A DNA stretch of 64,000 bases from Scytolyngbya sp. HA4215-MV1 (GTDB lineage Bacteria; Cyanobacteriota; Cyanobacteriia; Leptolyngbyales; Leptolyngbyaceae): the NCBI GenBank assembly GCA_019359045.1, contig JAHHIA010000004.1:186001-250000 (forward strand), given 5' to 3'. Shown here one piece after another: positions 26,514 to 34,863 of this stretch. The number at the start of each line of letters is the position of its first letter. Within the stretch, counting starts at the first letter, position 1. Under the pieces are notes generated by a model that was given only the letters and a program-made list of their open reading frames with translations, searched no databases and was not told the DNA's origin. A program made the position numbers and the translations under genes.

Positions 26514-28817
26514 ATGCCCAATGCCTCTGACTACGCCGCCTTACAAGTTATCCACGAGGCGATCGCGATTCTCGCAACTTGGTCAGGAACCTCGTTCTCG
26601 CTGCCCCGATCTCAACCCATTGAGGCAGTTCAGTCATTTGTTGCATCAGCCAAGGAAATTCTGAATTGGTCTGACCAGGCTCCAGCAGCGCTACAAATTG
26701 TGTTTGACCGAATTCATCTGGAGCATGGGGCAACCCCTGCTTACAAATATCGTCCTGCCTGGGCACTGGAAAGGCAAGGAAATGAGCAAACGCCTCGCAT
26801 TCCTTACCCCCAAACCTTGGAACAAGCGGAAACAGGCTTTGAGCAGTTACAGGCTGACATTCGGCAGGCGATCGCGCACCTGAATCCCGATAATTTGGCT
26901 CAATTGACCTTATTTTTAGAGAAATTTGGTTCTCACTTGAGTGTCGGTGACTCTGACATTGCTTTGATTGACCAGGCAAAATCGACTGCCGCGATCGCGG
27001 CGGCTCTTTCACAATCCTCTGATAAACAACTGGCACTGGTCGGCGGCGATTTGATGGGCGTGCAAAAGTTCATCTACACCATTTCGTCCGAAGGGGCGCT
27101 AAAATCCTTGCGGGCCCGCAGCTTTTACCTGGAATTGGCAACTGAAGAAGTGGTGCAGCAACTTTTGACCAGGCTCAACCTACCCCGCACCAATGTGATC
27201 TATGCCGGAGCCAGCAAGTTTTATTTGCTCGTTGCTGCGACGAATGGGTTAGCGGGAATCTTGCAGCAAATTCAAAAAGAGTTTAATGATTGGTTGTTGG
27301 AGACGTTTCAGCGCAAGGTGTTTCTGGCGATCGGGCACACGCCTTTTCCGATAGAGTCCCTACAACCTAATGCAAATGCTAAACAGCCTGCCCTGGCTGA
27401 AATTTGGCAAAAGGTCAATGACCAACTGACTGATCAAGCCTTTCGTAAGTTTGAACATCAGTTGGATCGGTTGCTGGTTCCCCAACGGAGCCATCAACCC
27501 TGCAAAGTTTGCCACCGGGATGATGTTGAAAGATTGACTCGTTTAAATCGTGAAGATCCCGGATCTGTAGAAGCCTGTACCATGTGTGCGCGAATGTTTC
27601 GGCTGGGCAGGCAGTTGCTCAGGGTTAACGCAATTGTACGATCGTCGCGGCGGAACCTGGCACCAAAACGGTTACGCTTCAAACTTAAATCTGGAACAAT
27701 CTATCACTATTTATTTGATAATCCGCAGGAAGCACTTCAAATTGCTGATGACGATGATTTAATTTTGTTGGTTAATGATTGGGACATTTGTCACTATCAA
27801 ACGTCACAGGTTACGCCTCTGTTATATGCCAACTACGCACAACCTAGCAAAGTAGACTTTGAGGAAAATGACCAGAAGAGACCTGGCACCATGCAGGCAG
27901 AAGAGTTTGCCAAAGAAGCAAAAGGGATTGAGCGAGTGGGCTATCTCCGAATGGATGTCGATCGCCTCAGCCAGATTTTTTCTAAAGGATTAGGGCAGGC
28001 ATATACCTTGCCTCGGTTAGCTTGTTTGTCTCGCCAGATGACCTACTTCTTCAAGGTATATCTCAATAGCTTAGCTGCACATAGACAAAGCAACCTACCA
28101 GAAACCCATCAGGCGTTGATGCTTGATGCAAATCATCAGCCCCATCCACGTCCCAATCTATTGTTTATCTATGCTGGCGGTGATGATTTATTCGTCAGTG
28201 GTGCCTGGAATGAAGTGGTGGAATTTGCTTTTGATGTGTATCAGAGTTTCCGCGCCTACACTGGCAATCATCCCGACATCACCTTATCTGCGGGGATTTG
28301 CATTACTGGAGCCAAGTTCCCGCTCTATCAAGCCGCAGAGGAAGCCGGAGATGTTGAAAAAGCAGCGAAAGGCAATGGACGCGATAGCTTAGGGCTATTG
28401 AATGCAGCATTGAAATGGGATGAATGGTTGGGCAATTGGAATCTTGCTTCTCTGAATCTAAACGATCGTGCTTATCTAAATTCTGTGGTCGAACCTGCGC
28501 TGTTTGGGGTATTCCCTTTTATCAAACACCTCTACGGAGAAGTGGGACAAGGCTATACCCGCAGTTTTGTTCGTAACTTGCTCAATACTGCCCAGATGCA
28601 AGAAGAAAAAATTAAGGAAGCCAAGAAAAAGCAGCCCGATCAGGTGCAAGATATTCGATATTATTTGCACTTGCCCAAAGTTGCCTACACCCTTGCCCGA
28701 CTGCCTGCCAGAATGCTAGATAATGCCGATTTTCGACAGTCCCTGATGAGTCCTTATAATGCGCCCTATTTTCGGGCGATCGCCACCTGGATCGAACTCC
28801 TCAACCGCAACTCCTAA
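26514..28817 (+). CDS. csm1: Type III-A Cas10 (Csm1), cyclase-competent, HD motifs degenerate
   Basis: The 767-residue large subunit of the Csm complex. Csm1 hallmarks are GGDLMGVQKFIYTISSEGAL (about 178-197) with SLRARSFYLELAT, a zinc ribbon with Cys330, Cys333, Cys355 and Cys358, a Palm-1 strand GYLRMDVDRLSQIF (476-489) and Palm-2 with the cyclase motif GGDD at 555-558. The palm domains convert ATP to cyclic oligoadenylates when target RNA is bound. The N-terminal HD nuclease looks dead: His14-Glu15 stands where HD is expected, and DQ (153-154) replaces DH in the later motif. It heads the operon, two bases before the Uma2 gene. Confidence 0.93.
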   Translation: MPNASDYAALQVIHEAIAILATWSGTSFSLPRSQPIEAVQSFVASAKEILNWSDQAPAALQIVFDRIHLEHGATPAYKYRPAWALERQGNEQTPRIPYPQTLEQAETGFEQLQADIRQAIAHLNPDNLAQLTLFLEKFGSHLSVGDSDIALIDQAKSTAAIAAALSQSSDKQLALVGGDLMGVQKFIYTISSEGALKSLRARSFYLELATEEVVQQLLTRLNLPRTNVIYAGASKFYLLVAATNGLAGILQQIQKEFNDWLLETFQRKVFLAIGHTPFPIESLQPNANAKQPALAEIWQKVNDQLTDQAFRKFEHQLDRLLVPQRSHQPCKVCHRDDVERLTRLNREDPGSVEACTMCARMFRLGRQLLRVNAIVRSSRRNLAPKRLRFKLKSGTIYHYLFDNPQEALQIADDDDLILLVNDWDICHYQTSQVTPLLYANYAQPSKVDFEENDQKRPGTMQAEEFAKEAKGIERVGYLRMDVDRLSQIFSKGLGQAYTLPRLACLSRQMTYFFKVYLNSLAAHRQSNLPETHQALMLDANHQPHPRPNLLFIYAGGDDLFVSGAWNEVVEFAFDVYQSFRAYTGNHPDITLSAGICITGAKFPLYQAAEEAGDVEKAAKGNGRDSLGLLNAALKWDEWLGNWNLASLNLNDRAYLNSVVEPALFGVFPFIKHLYGEVGQGYTRSFVRNLLNTAQMQEEKIKEAKKKQPDQVQDIRYYLHLPKVAYTLARLPARMLDNADFRQSLMSPYNAPYFRAIATWIELLNRNS

Positions 28818-28819
28818 CC

Positions 28820-29383
28820 ATGACCACCACGACCACCCCCACCAAACTGACCTTTGAAGAGTATCTTGCCTACGACGATGGTACCGATAACCGTTATGAA
28901 CTGGAAGATGGAGCACTGATTCTAATGAATCCTCCCCCAGGTCGCCATGCCCTGATTATTTATTTTCTAATCAATACATTTATCGCTGAGATTACCAGAC
29001 TTCAGCTATCCTGGGCAGCGATGCAATTGATTGGTGTCCGAACAGCACCCCGTCGCTCTCGTTTACCTGATATCTGCGTCGTCCCTGTTGAGGAAATTCG
29101 AGACAAACTTGATGTATCCGCAGTGATTGAGTCTGGCGCAATATTGGCAGTTGAGATTGTTAGCCCTGATTCTGTCAAACGAGACTACCGCTTTAAGCGG
29201 GCGGAGTATGCTTCTTTTGGTATTCCCGAATACTGGATTGTCGATCCGCTCTCCCAAAAAGTCACCCTCCTTTTGCTGGTCGAGGGACTTTACGAAGAAA
29301 CGGTTTATCAAGGTGAAGACCCGGTTCAGTCTCAAATCTTTCCAGAATTGACGCTTAAAGTTAACCAAATCCTGCAACCTTAG
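28820..29383 (+). CDS. Uma2-family PD-(D/E)XK protein inside the csm operon
   Basis: A 187-residue DUF820/Uma2 protein, a restriction-endonuclease-like fold abundant in cyanobacteria. Visible: FEEYLAYDDGTDNRYELEDG at the N-terminus, LPDICVVP with Asp84, and ILAVEIVSPDS with Glu112, followed by basic residues and FGIPEYWIVDP. It starts two bases after the csm1 stop, so it is translated with the Cas10 operon. Uma2 proteins are scattered and sometimes hitchhike near other genes, but this tight placement between csm1 and csm2 is suggestive. Nuclease activity is unproven for most members. Confidence 0.85.
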   Translation: MTTTTTPTKLTFEEYLAYDDGTDNRYELEDGALILMNPPPGRHALIIYFLINTFIAEITRLQLSWAAMQLIGVRTAPRRSRLPDICVVPVEEIRDKLDVSAVIESGAILAVEIVSPDSVKRDYRFKRAEYASFGIPEYWIVDPLSQKVTLLLLVEGLYEETVYQGEDPVQSQIFPELTLKVNQILQP

Positions 29384-29458
29384 CACTGTTTGGTGATCTC
29401 TACCTGCGTTGAGCTACTCAAAACAAAAGTATAACTTCCATCGTAAATTGCCAAAAAC

Positions 29459-29950
29459 ATGTTTGAACGACCCCAAAGACCTAATCATGAACCTGTGACA
29501 CAATCTCAATCTGAAGACATTGCTGATCAAATGTCTAAAAAAATTAGTCAACTAGCAGGATTGTCTGACTATGGAACTCGTGAGTTAGTTGAGGAGACTC
29601 AAAAGCTTGGCAAAAAGCTTGCTGACAAGGGCCTTAAGACAACTCAAATTCGTAAATTTTTGGATGCTGTCAATCAAATTAAGGCAAAGCTAAAAGTAAC
29701 TCAAAAACTAGAGGATATTGAAGAGATTAAGTCAGAACTTCCTCTACTTCGTGCAAAACTTGCCTATGCCGCTGCTCGCCAGCAGAAAAATAACGATCCT
29801 GGACCTGTTGAACCACTACGACAAGTTTTAGATGTGGCACTACAAAAAATACGCAAAGAGAGTGACTTCTTTTCAAAGGACTTTACGCGGCTTGGTCAGC
29901 TTATAGAATCAATCATTGCCTATCACAGATATGCGGGAGGAAAAGACTAA
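29459..29950 (+). CDS. csm2: Csm2, small subunit of the type III-A complex
   Basis: A 163-residue helical protein. The recognisable Csm2 region is KGLKTTQIRKFLDAVNQIKA, then ELPLLRAKLAYAAAR and the C-terminal DFTRLGQLIESIIAYHRYAGG, which closely follows the family pattern. Csm2 forms the inner filament that contacts target RNA. The N-terminal 30 residues are an extra polar extension. The stop TAA overlaps the csm3 ATG by one base. Its presence, rather than cmr5, sets the subtype as III-A (III-D also has csm2 but a different RAMP set). Confidence 0.88.
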   Translation: MFERPQRPNHEPVTQSQSEDIADQMSKKISQLAGLSDYGTRELVEETQKLGKKLADKGLKTTQIRKFLDAVNQIKAKLKVTQKLEDIEEIKSELPLLRAKLAYAAARQQKNNDPGPVEPLRQVLDVALQKIRKESDFFSKDFTRLGQLIESIIAYHRYAGGKD

Positions 29951-30927
29951 TGACAGCTACAACAGATGAACAACCTCAAAAGTCCTTGTTTGGAAAGGTT
30001 CGGATTGAAAGCACTTTATTGGTTGAAACAGGTTTACATATTGGTGGTGGAAATGAAACACTTAACATTGGTGGATTAGATAAACCAATTGTTCGCGATC
30101 CGATCACTCGCTATCCTTACTTGCCAGGATCTTCGATTAAAGGAAAGTTACGTTCAATTCTGGAGCGAATCAAAAGCCGTCAATTGAACCGTCGAGGAAG
30201 TCGAGATACTTATCGATATGAAAGCGATGATCTGGTTAGTGGCATCACTGAAATTGATGGTAATCTTATCCCCTTTGAGGGAGCAAAAACCTGTCCTGTA
30301 TCTCGCATTTTTGGCTCAACAGGTGCTAAATGTTGGGTCAAAACAGATGTTGCAAATCAAGAAAACTTGCTTGAGAAAGATGAACAAGGAAATATAAAGA
30401 ATGATACAAAAACTATCAATCGTGAGCAATATGCCTGGATTAATGGGCGTAATTTTCCAGCACGCTTAATAGTACGAGATTGTCACTTGAAAGAATCTTC
30501 CATTCAGAAGCTCAAGCAGGTAGATACAGGGCTTTACATGACCGAGTGGAAGTTTGAAAACGGCATCGATCGCATTACCTCTGCCGCCAACCCCCGGCAA
30601 GTGGAGCGGGTTCCCGCTGGCTCAGAATTCAAGTTTGAGTTGGTCTACACCATTGAGAACGAAGACCAGGTGATTGAAGACTTGAAAAATCTGGCGATCG
30701 CTCTGGCAATTCTGGAAGACGATGCCCTGGGCGGTCACGGCTCGCGCGGCTACGGCAAAATCAAGTTCCAGCAGATTCAGTTTTTCTATCGCAGCCTTGC
30801 CCAATATCAAGGGATTGGCAGTGGCACCGTAGATTGGACGACCCCTCGTATCACATTTGCCGACACCACGGCACTGCTGGGTAGTTTTAGCGACATCCAG
30901 CAGCAGTTGTTGCCTGGAGGCAGCTAG
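29950..30927 (+). CDS. csm3: Csm3, backbone RAMP with target-RNA cleavage site
   Basis: A 325-residue Csm3, the repeated backbone subunit that cuts target RNA every six nucleotides. The diagnostic start is GLHIGGGNETLNIGGLDKPI, then VRDPITRYPYLPGSSIKGKL. Asp44 in GGLD aligns with the catalytic Asp of characterised Csm3 proteins, so RNase activity is probably retained. The glycine-rich C-terminal loop GGHGSRGYGKIKF is present. It is about 100 residues longer than the usual 220, owing to an insert around 85-190. The stop is one base before the csm4 start. Confidence 0.92.
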   Translation: MTATTDEQPQKSLFGKVRIESTLLVETGLHIGGGNETLNIGGLDKPIVRDPITRYPYLPGSSIKGKLRSILERIKSRQLNRRGSRDTYRYESDDLVSGITEIDGNLIPFEGAKTCPVSRIFGSTGAKCWVKTDVANQENLLEKDEQGNIKNDTKTINREQYAWINGRNFPARLIVRDCHLKESSIQKLKQVDTGLYMTEWKFENGIDRITSAANPRQVERVPAGSEFKFELVYTIENEDQVIEDLKNLAIALAILEDDALGGHGSRGYGKIKFQQIQFFYRSLAQYQGIGSGTVDWTTPRITFADTTALLGSFSDIQQQLLPGGS

Positions 30928-30928
30928 C

Positions 30929-31990
30929 ATGAGCCGTTGGCAACTGGTCAAACTCGATTTTGGACGCAATCCCGTTCACTTTGGTGAAGTGGGCATTGGC
31001 ATGGAAGAATCGAGCGAACGGGCTTATTCCGATACGCTATTTAGCGCCTGGGTGAGTTCCTACGCGCGGCTATTCGGGGGTGAGGCTGTAGAGCAGTTAT
31101 TTTCCCAATTTCCCCAACCAGAGCGATCGCCTCGGCTAGAACCACCCTTTCGCCTCAGTTCCACCTTCATCTATCACGGAGAGACCTACTATCTTCCACG
31201 TCCGATCAAACCTCCAAAAGGTTATCCAACCGAGAATCTAGCCTTCGCAAAAGAGTATAAAAAGTTGGACTATTTGCCTTTGAGTGTTTGGCAACGGTGG
31301 TATCAAGGAAAAGGTTTTACCAACTCAGATACAAACTCTGATCGAGCCGAACTTGAACTGAAGGTGAAACAGTCTAAAACGGGGGGAGCACTGGAGCGGG
31401 CACAAACCTTTGGCTATAGCAAAGCCTTTGAGTCACAGCGCATTCCCAAAGTCAGTCTCGATCGCACCACCCGTGCCAGCAATTTTTACCATGTGGGCTT
31501 TGTGCAATTTCAACCAGAGGCAGGGTTATATTTTCTGATTCACTTTCCCACGCCTGATCCGGCTCTCGAAACCCGACTGGCATCGGCACTCAGTCTGCTG
31601 GGTGAGGATGGGATTGGCGGAGAGCGATCGAGTGGGGCTGGACGCTTTACTGCAACCTGGCATGATCTCGATAAAAACTGGGGTAAGGTTGTAGGTTTTA
31701 AGCAACCCAATGCCTACAGCTTGATTAGTCTACTCTGGGAGTACCCCTTTGCCTCTGAGTATTTGCAAGGAGCCAGCTATGCCCTCCGAGAACGTAGCGG
31801 TTGGATTGTTTCGCCCGTGTCTGGTCAACAAGCGCGACGGCAGTCAGTGCAGATGTTTACCGAAGGATCTGTGTTTTCGCAACCCATCGGTGGGCTGTTA
31901 GCCAAGGTCACGCCAGAAAAGTTCAAAGCACACCCGATCTATCGCAGCGGGATTAGTCTCAGCCTCCCCATTCAACTCGCAGTACCATAG
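30929..31990 (+). CDS. csm4: Csm4, 5'-handle-binding RAMP
   Basis: A 353-residue Csm4, the subunit that caps the crRNA 5' handle and docks Cas10. MSRWQLVKLDFGRNPVHFGE is a typical start and follows a strong GGAGG site at 30916-30920, so I use the ATG at 30929 rather than an upstream one overlapping csm3. Further hallmarks are a DTLFSAWVSSYARLFG helix, GLYFLIHF, and the glycine-rich GEDGIGGERSSGAGRF, plus SLPIQL at the C-terminus. It completes the csm1-2-3-4 order with the Uma2 gene inserted. Confidence 0.92.
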   Translation: MSRWQLVKLDFGRNPVHFGEVGIGMEESSERAYSDTLFSAWVSSYARLFGGEAVEQLFSQFPQPERSPRLEPPFRLSSTFIYHGETYYLPRPIKPPKGYPTENLAFAKEYKKLDYLPLSVWQRWYQGKGFTNSDTNSDRAELELKVKQSKTGGALERAQTFGYSKAFESQRIPKVSLDRTTRASNFYHVGFVQFQPEAGLYFLIHFPTPDPALETRLASALSLLGEDGIGGERSSGAGRFTATWHDLDKNWGKVVGFKQPNAYSLISLLWEYPFASEYLQGASYALRERSGWIVSPVSGQQARRQSVQMFTEGSVFSQPIGGLLAKVTPEKFKAHPIYRSGISLSLPIQLAVP

Positions 31991-32051
31991 CAGTATTGGG
32001 TTCTGATCTCAGCCTTGGCAATTCTTGAAGCGATGTTTGTGAGGTTATATT

Positions 32052-32678
32052 ATGTCATTTAGCCAATACCAAAATTTAGGCGAGACGATTCAAGCATTCC
32101 AGATTCGCTATACAGAAGCCAATTTTATTCAGGAAGTTGCCTTTCCCATCTCTGACTATTTTCGACAAGATTGGGACTTGATGCTTGAAGAAGGTGTTGT
32201 GGATAACTCAGAGTTTGCGATCTGCCAAAATCTCATTTATCCCGTTTTGAAGGAAGTCTGGAAAGCTTATCGCAGTAAATTTCTGCTATGGACTCAAAAA
32301 TTTTTCAACTATAATGCCAGCCTATCTGGATTTCCTGAATATATCCTGGCACGGCGATCGCCCTTAGGCAAAGTTGTATTCGACAAGCCCTACTTTATTT
32401 TAGTCGAAGCCAAGCAAGATAACTTTGACGCTGGGTGGGGGCAATGTTTGGCGGAAATGATAGCAGCCCAGCAATTAAATGGTGAACTCAATATTACCGT
32501 CTACGGAATTGTTTCTAATGGGGATGTTTGGCAGTTTGGCAAACTAGAAGATAGCATTTTTACTCACAATAAAACTTTCTACACTATTCAAGCCCTGGAG
32601 CAATTATTTTCTGCGGTGAATTATCTCTTTCAGCAATGTGAAATCCAACTGGATCAGAAAATTCCTCTGTCTATCTGA
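32052..32678 (+). CDS. PD-(D/E)XK nuclease-like hypothetical between csm4 and csm5
   Basis: A 208-residue protein of a type common in cyanobacteria. The central motif is FPEYILARRSPLG, then PYFILVEAKQDNF (Glu119, Lys121 in the E-x-K position) and GWGQCLAEMIAA, matching the restriction-endonuclease-like core with a Q-containing helix. The terminal GIVSNGDVWQFGKL strand pair is also seen in this group. GAGG precedes the ATG by about seven bases. It interrupts the csm4-csm5 order, lying 61 bases after csm4. It may be a DNase partner or a passenger; no function is established. Confidence 0.75.
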   Translation: MSFSQYQNLGETIQAFQIRYTEANFIQEVAFPISDYFRQDWDLMLEEGVVDNSEFAICQNLIYPVLKEVWKAYRSKFLLWTQKFFNYNASLSGFPEYILARRSPLGKVVFDKPYFILVEAKQDNFDAGWGQCLAEMIAAQQLNGELNITVYGIVSNGDVWQFGKLEDSIFTHNKTFYTIQALEQLFSAVNYLFQQCEIQLDQKIPLSI

Positions 32679-32733
32679 GCAACATCCTCCTCACCAATTT
32701 CACCAACCCAACCTGCTCACCCCCGCGAACGCT

Positions 32734-34026
32734 ATGATTGCCGCTTCTGAAATAACTCTGACCAAGCGCCAGATTCTAGATTCTGCGACGATTCAACTAA
32801 CCAGTCCGATGTTGCACATTGGTTCCGAAGTGCAGCGGCTCAGTCCATTTGAATATGTGGCAACTCCTGAATTTGTCTATCAACCTAATGCAGAAGTATT
32901 AGCCCGATCGCTCTACAAACAAGGTCGCTTACCCGATTATCTAAACGCGATTAAGGAGAGGCGATCAATTCTGCCAATTCTGAAGCAAGCCTTTGGTGAA
33001 GAAGACTGGGCAAAAGCACAGGATGCTGATGGTCAGCCAATTTTCCCAAAAGTAACCCGCAGTTTGTGCTGGACGGATCATCAACGCATTACTGATCTCA
33101 GACCGATGATTCGCAATGGCTATGGACAACTCTACATTCCCGGTTCGTCAATTAAGGGAGCAATTCGCACGGCGATCGCCTATTACTTGCTGAAACATGC
33201 CGATCAGTTCCAAGTACCTAAGCAGAAACGAGTGAGCGCTATTGAACGTCAGCTTCAAGAGAAAATGGGTAGCCTCAAGCAAAAAGCAAAATTTGCTGAT
33301 GATGCCCTGTTTATGGATGCCTTATTCAGTGATTTTCAGCTAGAGGGAGATCGCAGTCAGGTCAAAAATGGCCCCAATACTGATTTCATGCGGGCAGTTA
33401 AGGTCTCTGACTCGGAGCCATTGAGCGAGCGCAAAATTCCCCTAAAGAATGGGAAACATCGGTTTGAGAACTTATCGATCACGGCTGAAGTGCTGGTTTC
33501 GAGTCGTTATGCAGACTATCGTGCCAAATATCGCGCTTCTATTTATGCGGAGTTAGCCCGCAATGTGCAGACTACGTTTACGATCGCGCTCGATCGCCCT
33601 TTGCTGGAGCAGATGCAACATCAGCAAGGCATGAAAATTCCCTTTCATTCGATCGCCGAGCTGCTGCAAATTTGTCAGGCTTTTGCTCAAGACCAATGGG
33701 ATGCAGAGCATGACTATTGGCAGGATGTGCAAAACAATCCCAATCAGCGCGATCAAAATGGCACGGTTCGCAATTTAGATTTTGCTGCAATGCGTGACTT
33801 CTATGAGGCAACCACCTGTCCCTATGGGCTGCGGTTGGGTTGGGGCAGCGGCATGAATGGGACAACGGTGGGGTTATTGCTGGACGAGCAACTGCGATCG
33901 CAAGTACGCGATACCTGTGGTATCAAGGCTCCCGGCTTTGAAGCACCCAAATCACGGCGAACGATCGTCAATTCCAAAGGAGAGATCCGGTTTGTACCGG
34001 GATGGATCAACTTCAAGGTGCTGTAA
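32734..34026 (+). CDS. csm5: Csm5, 3'-end RAMP
   Basis: A 430-residue Csm5, the cap subunit at the 3' end of the crRNA. MLHIGSEVQRLSPFEYVATP near the N-terminus, then GYGQLYIPGSSIKGAIRTAI and the C-terminal GLRLGWGSGMNGTTVGLLL are family signatures. I choose the ATG at 32734 (MIAASEI); an earlier in-frame ATG at 32638 would overlap the previous gene by 41 bases and add a non-homologous leader. No good Shine-Dalgarno is seen at either. It is followed after three bases by cas6. Confidence 0.9.
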   Translation: MIAASEITLTKRQILDSATIQLTSPMLHIGSEVQRLSPFEYVATPEFVYQPNAEVLARSLYKQGRLPDYLNAIKERRSILPILKQAFGEEDWAKAQDADGQPIFPKVTRSLCWTDHQRITDLRPMIRNGYGQLYIPGSSIKGAIRTAIAYYLLKHADQFQVPKQKRVSAIERQLQEKMGSLKQKAKFADDALFMDALFSDFQLEGDRSQVKNGPNTDFMRAVKVSDSEPLSERKIPLKNGKHRFENLSITAEVLVSSRYADYRAKYRASIYAELARNVQTTFTIALDRPLLEQMQHQQGMKIPFHSIAELLQICQAFAQDQWDAEHDYWQDVQNNPNQRDQNGTVRNLDFAAMRDFYEATTCPYGLRLGWGSGMNGTTVGLLLDEQLRSQVRDTCGIKAPGFEAPKSRRTIVNSKGEIRFVPGWINFKVL

Positions 34027-34029
34027 ATA

Positions 34030-34824
34030 ATGCTGATCCGCTCAACTTGGACTTTGCAGGTCACTGAACCGACAACGCTGCCTCGCACCTACGGGTTAGA
34101 GGTAGTCAAGTTTCTACACCAGCGGTTGGGAATAGAGATGGGAGCGGAGGCGATTCCTTCCACAACCTGTTCAGGAATATTGGGTTCGGTTACGGCAAGC
34201 GGCGATTTTGTGACGTTTCATCCAGAGGAGTTTTATCAACTGACGCTGTCTGGGTTGCAGGAGACGGCATCTAAGGCGATCGCGGCGCTGACTTTTCCCT
34301 CGGATGCGAATGCCAATCAAATATTGCAACTGTTAGGGGCAACCTTTTGGGTCAGCGATCGCGAAGACGAAGTAACTCACTACGATACGCTATACCATAC
34401 GCGAGTTGCCGCAGAACCTGAACCCATCAAACGGTTCGATCTAAAGTTTATTACCCCTACATCCTTTGCTCAAAATCGTATTCATCTCCCCCTTCCCGTT
34501 CCTTCACTGATGTTTCGGAGTTGGCTAGAACGCTGGAATCACTTTGCTCCGGTGTATCTTGGCGGGGATGACCTCATTGGCTATCTTAGTGAAACGATCG
34601 CAGTCACCCGCCACCATATTCAGACGCGTCCGGTGATGATTCACAGTGGCAGGGTGACTGGATTTACGGGATCGGTTTCGCTGCAAAGTCTTACTTCTGC
34701 TGATCCATTGATTGCCAATGTCACAAACTTGCTGGTCGAGTATGCACAATTCTCTGGTACAGGGATGAAAACACGATTGGGGATGGGGCAAACTCAGTTA
34801 AATCAAACGGTTCAGCCCTCCTAA
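34030..34824 (+). CDS. cas6: Cas6 pre-crRNA endoribonuclease
   Basis: A 264-residue Cas6, which cuts the CRISPR transcript at the base of each repeat hairpin, leaving an eight-base handle. The ferredoxin-like start MLIRSTWTLQVTEPTTLPRT, the GLEVVKFLHQRLG helix (His30 is a candidate catalytic residue), the LKFITPTSF segment and the C-terminal glycine-rich loop FSGTGMKTRLGMGQ identify the family. It is the last gene of the effector operon and converges on cbiG/cobJ, with 39 bases between stops. It fits the repeat, whose minus-strand form ends hairpin plus ACTGAAAC. Confidence 0.88.
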   Translation: MLIRSTWTLQVTEPTTLPRTYGLEVVKFLHQRLGIEMGAEAIPSTTCSGILGSVTASGDFVTFHPEEFYQLTLSGLQETASKAIAALTFPSDANANQILQLLGATFWVSDREDEVTHYDTLYHTRVAAEPEPIKRFDLKFITPTSFAQNRIHLPLPVPSLMFRSWLERWNHFAPVYLGGDDLIGYLSETIAVTRHHIQTRPVMIHSGRVTGFTGSVSLQSLTSADPLIANVTNLLVEYAQFSGTGMKTRLGMGQTQLNQTVQPS

Positions 34825-34863
34825 TACCAATGATGCAAGTGCCCCCACCCATTACTCAACCAG

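Noticed and set aside
26514-34824. Type III-B (Cmr) assignment
   Set aside because: First impression from Cas10; the small subunit is Csm2-like, the RAMP order is csm3-csm4-csm5, and a Cas6 is present, so III-A fits better.
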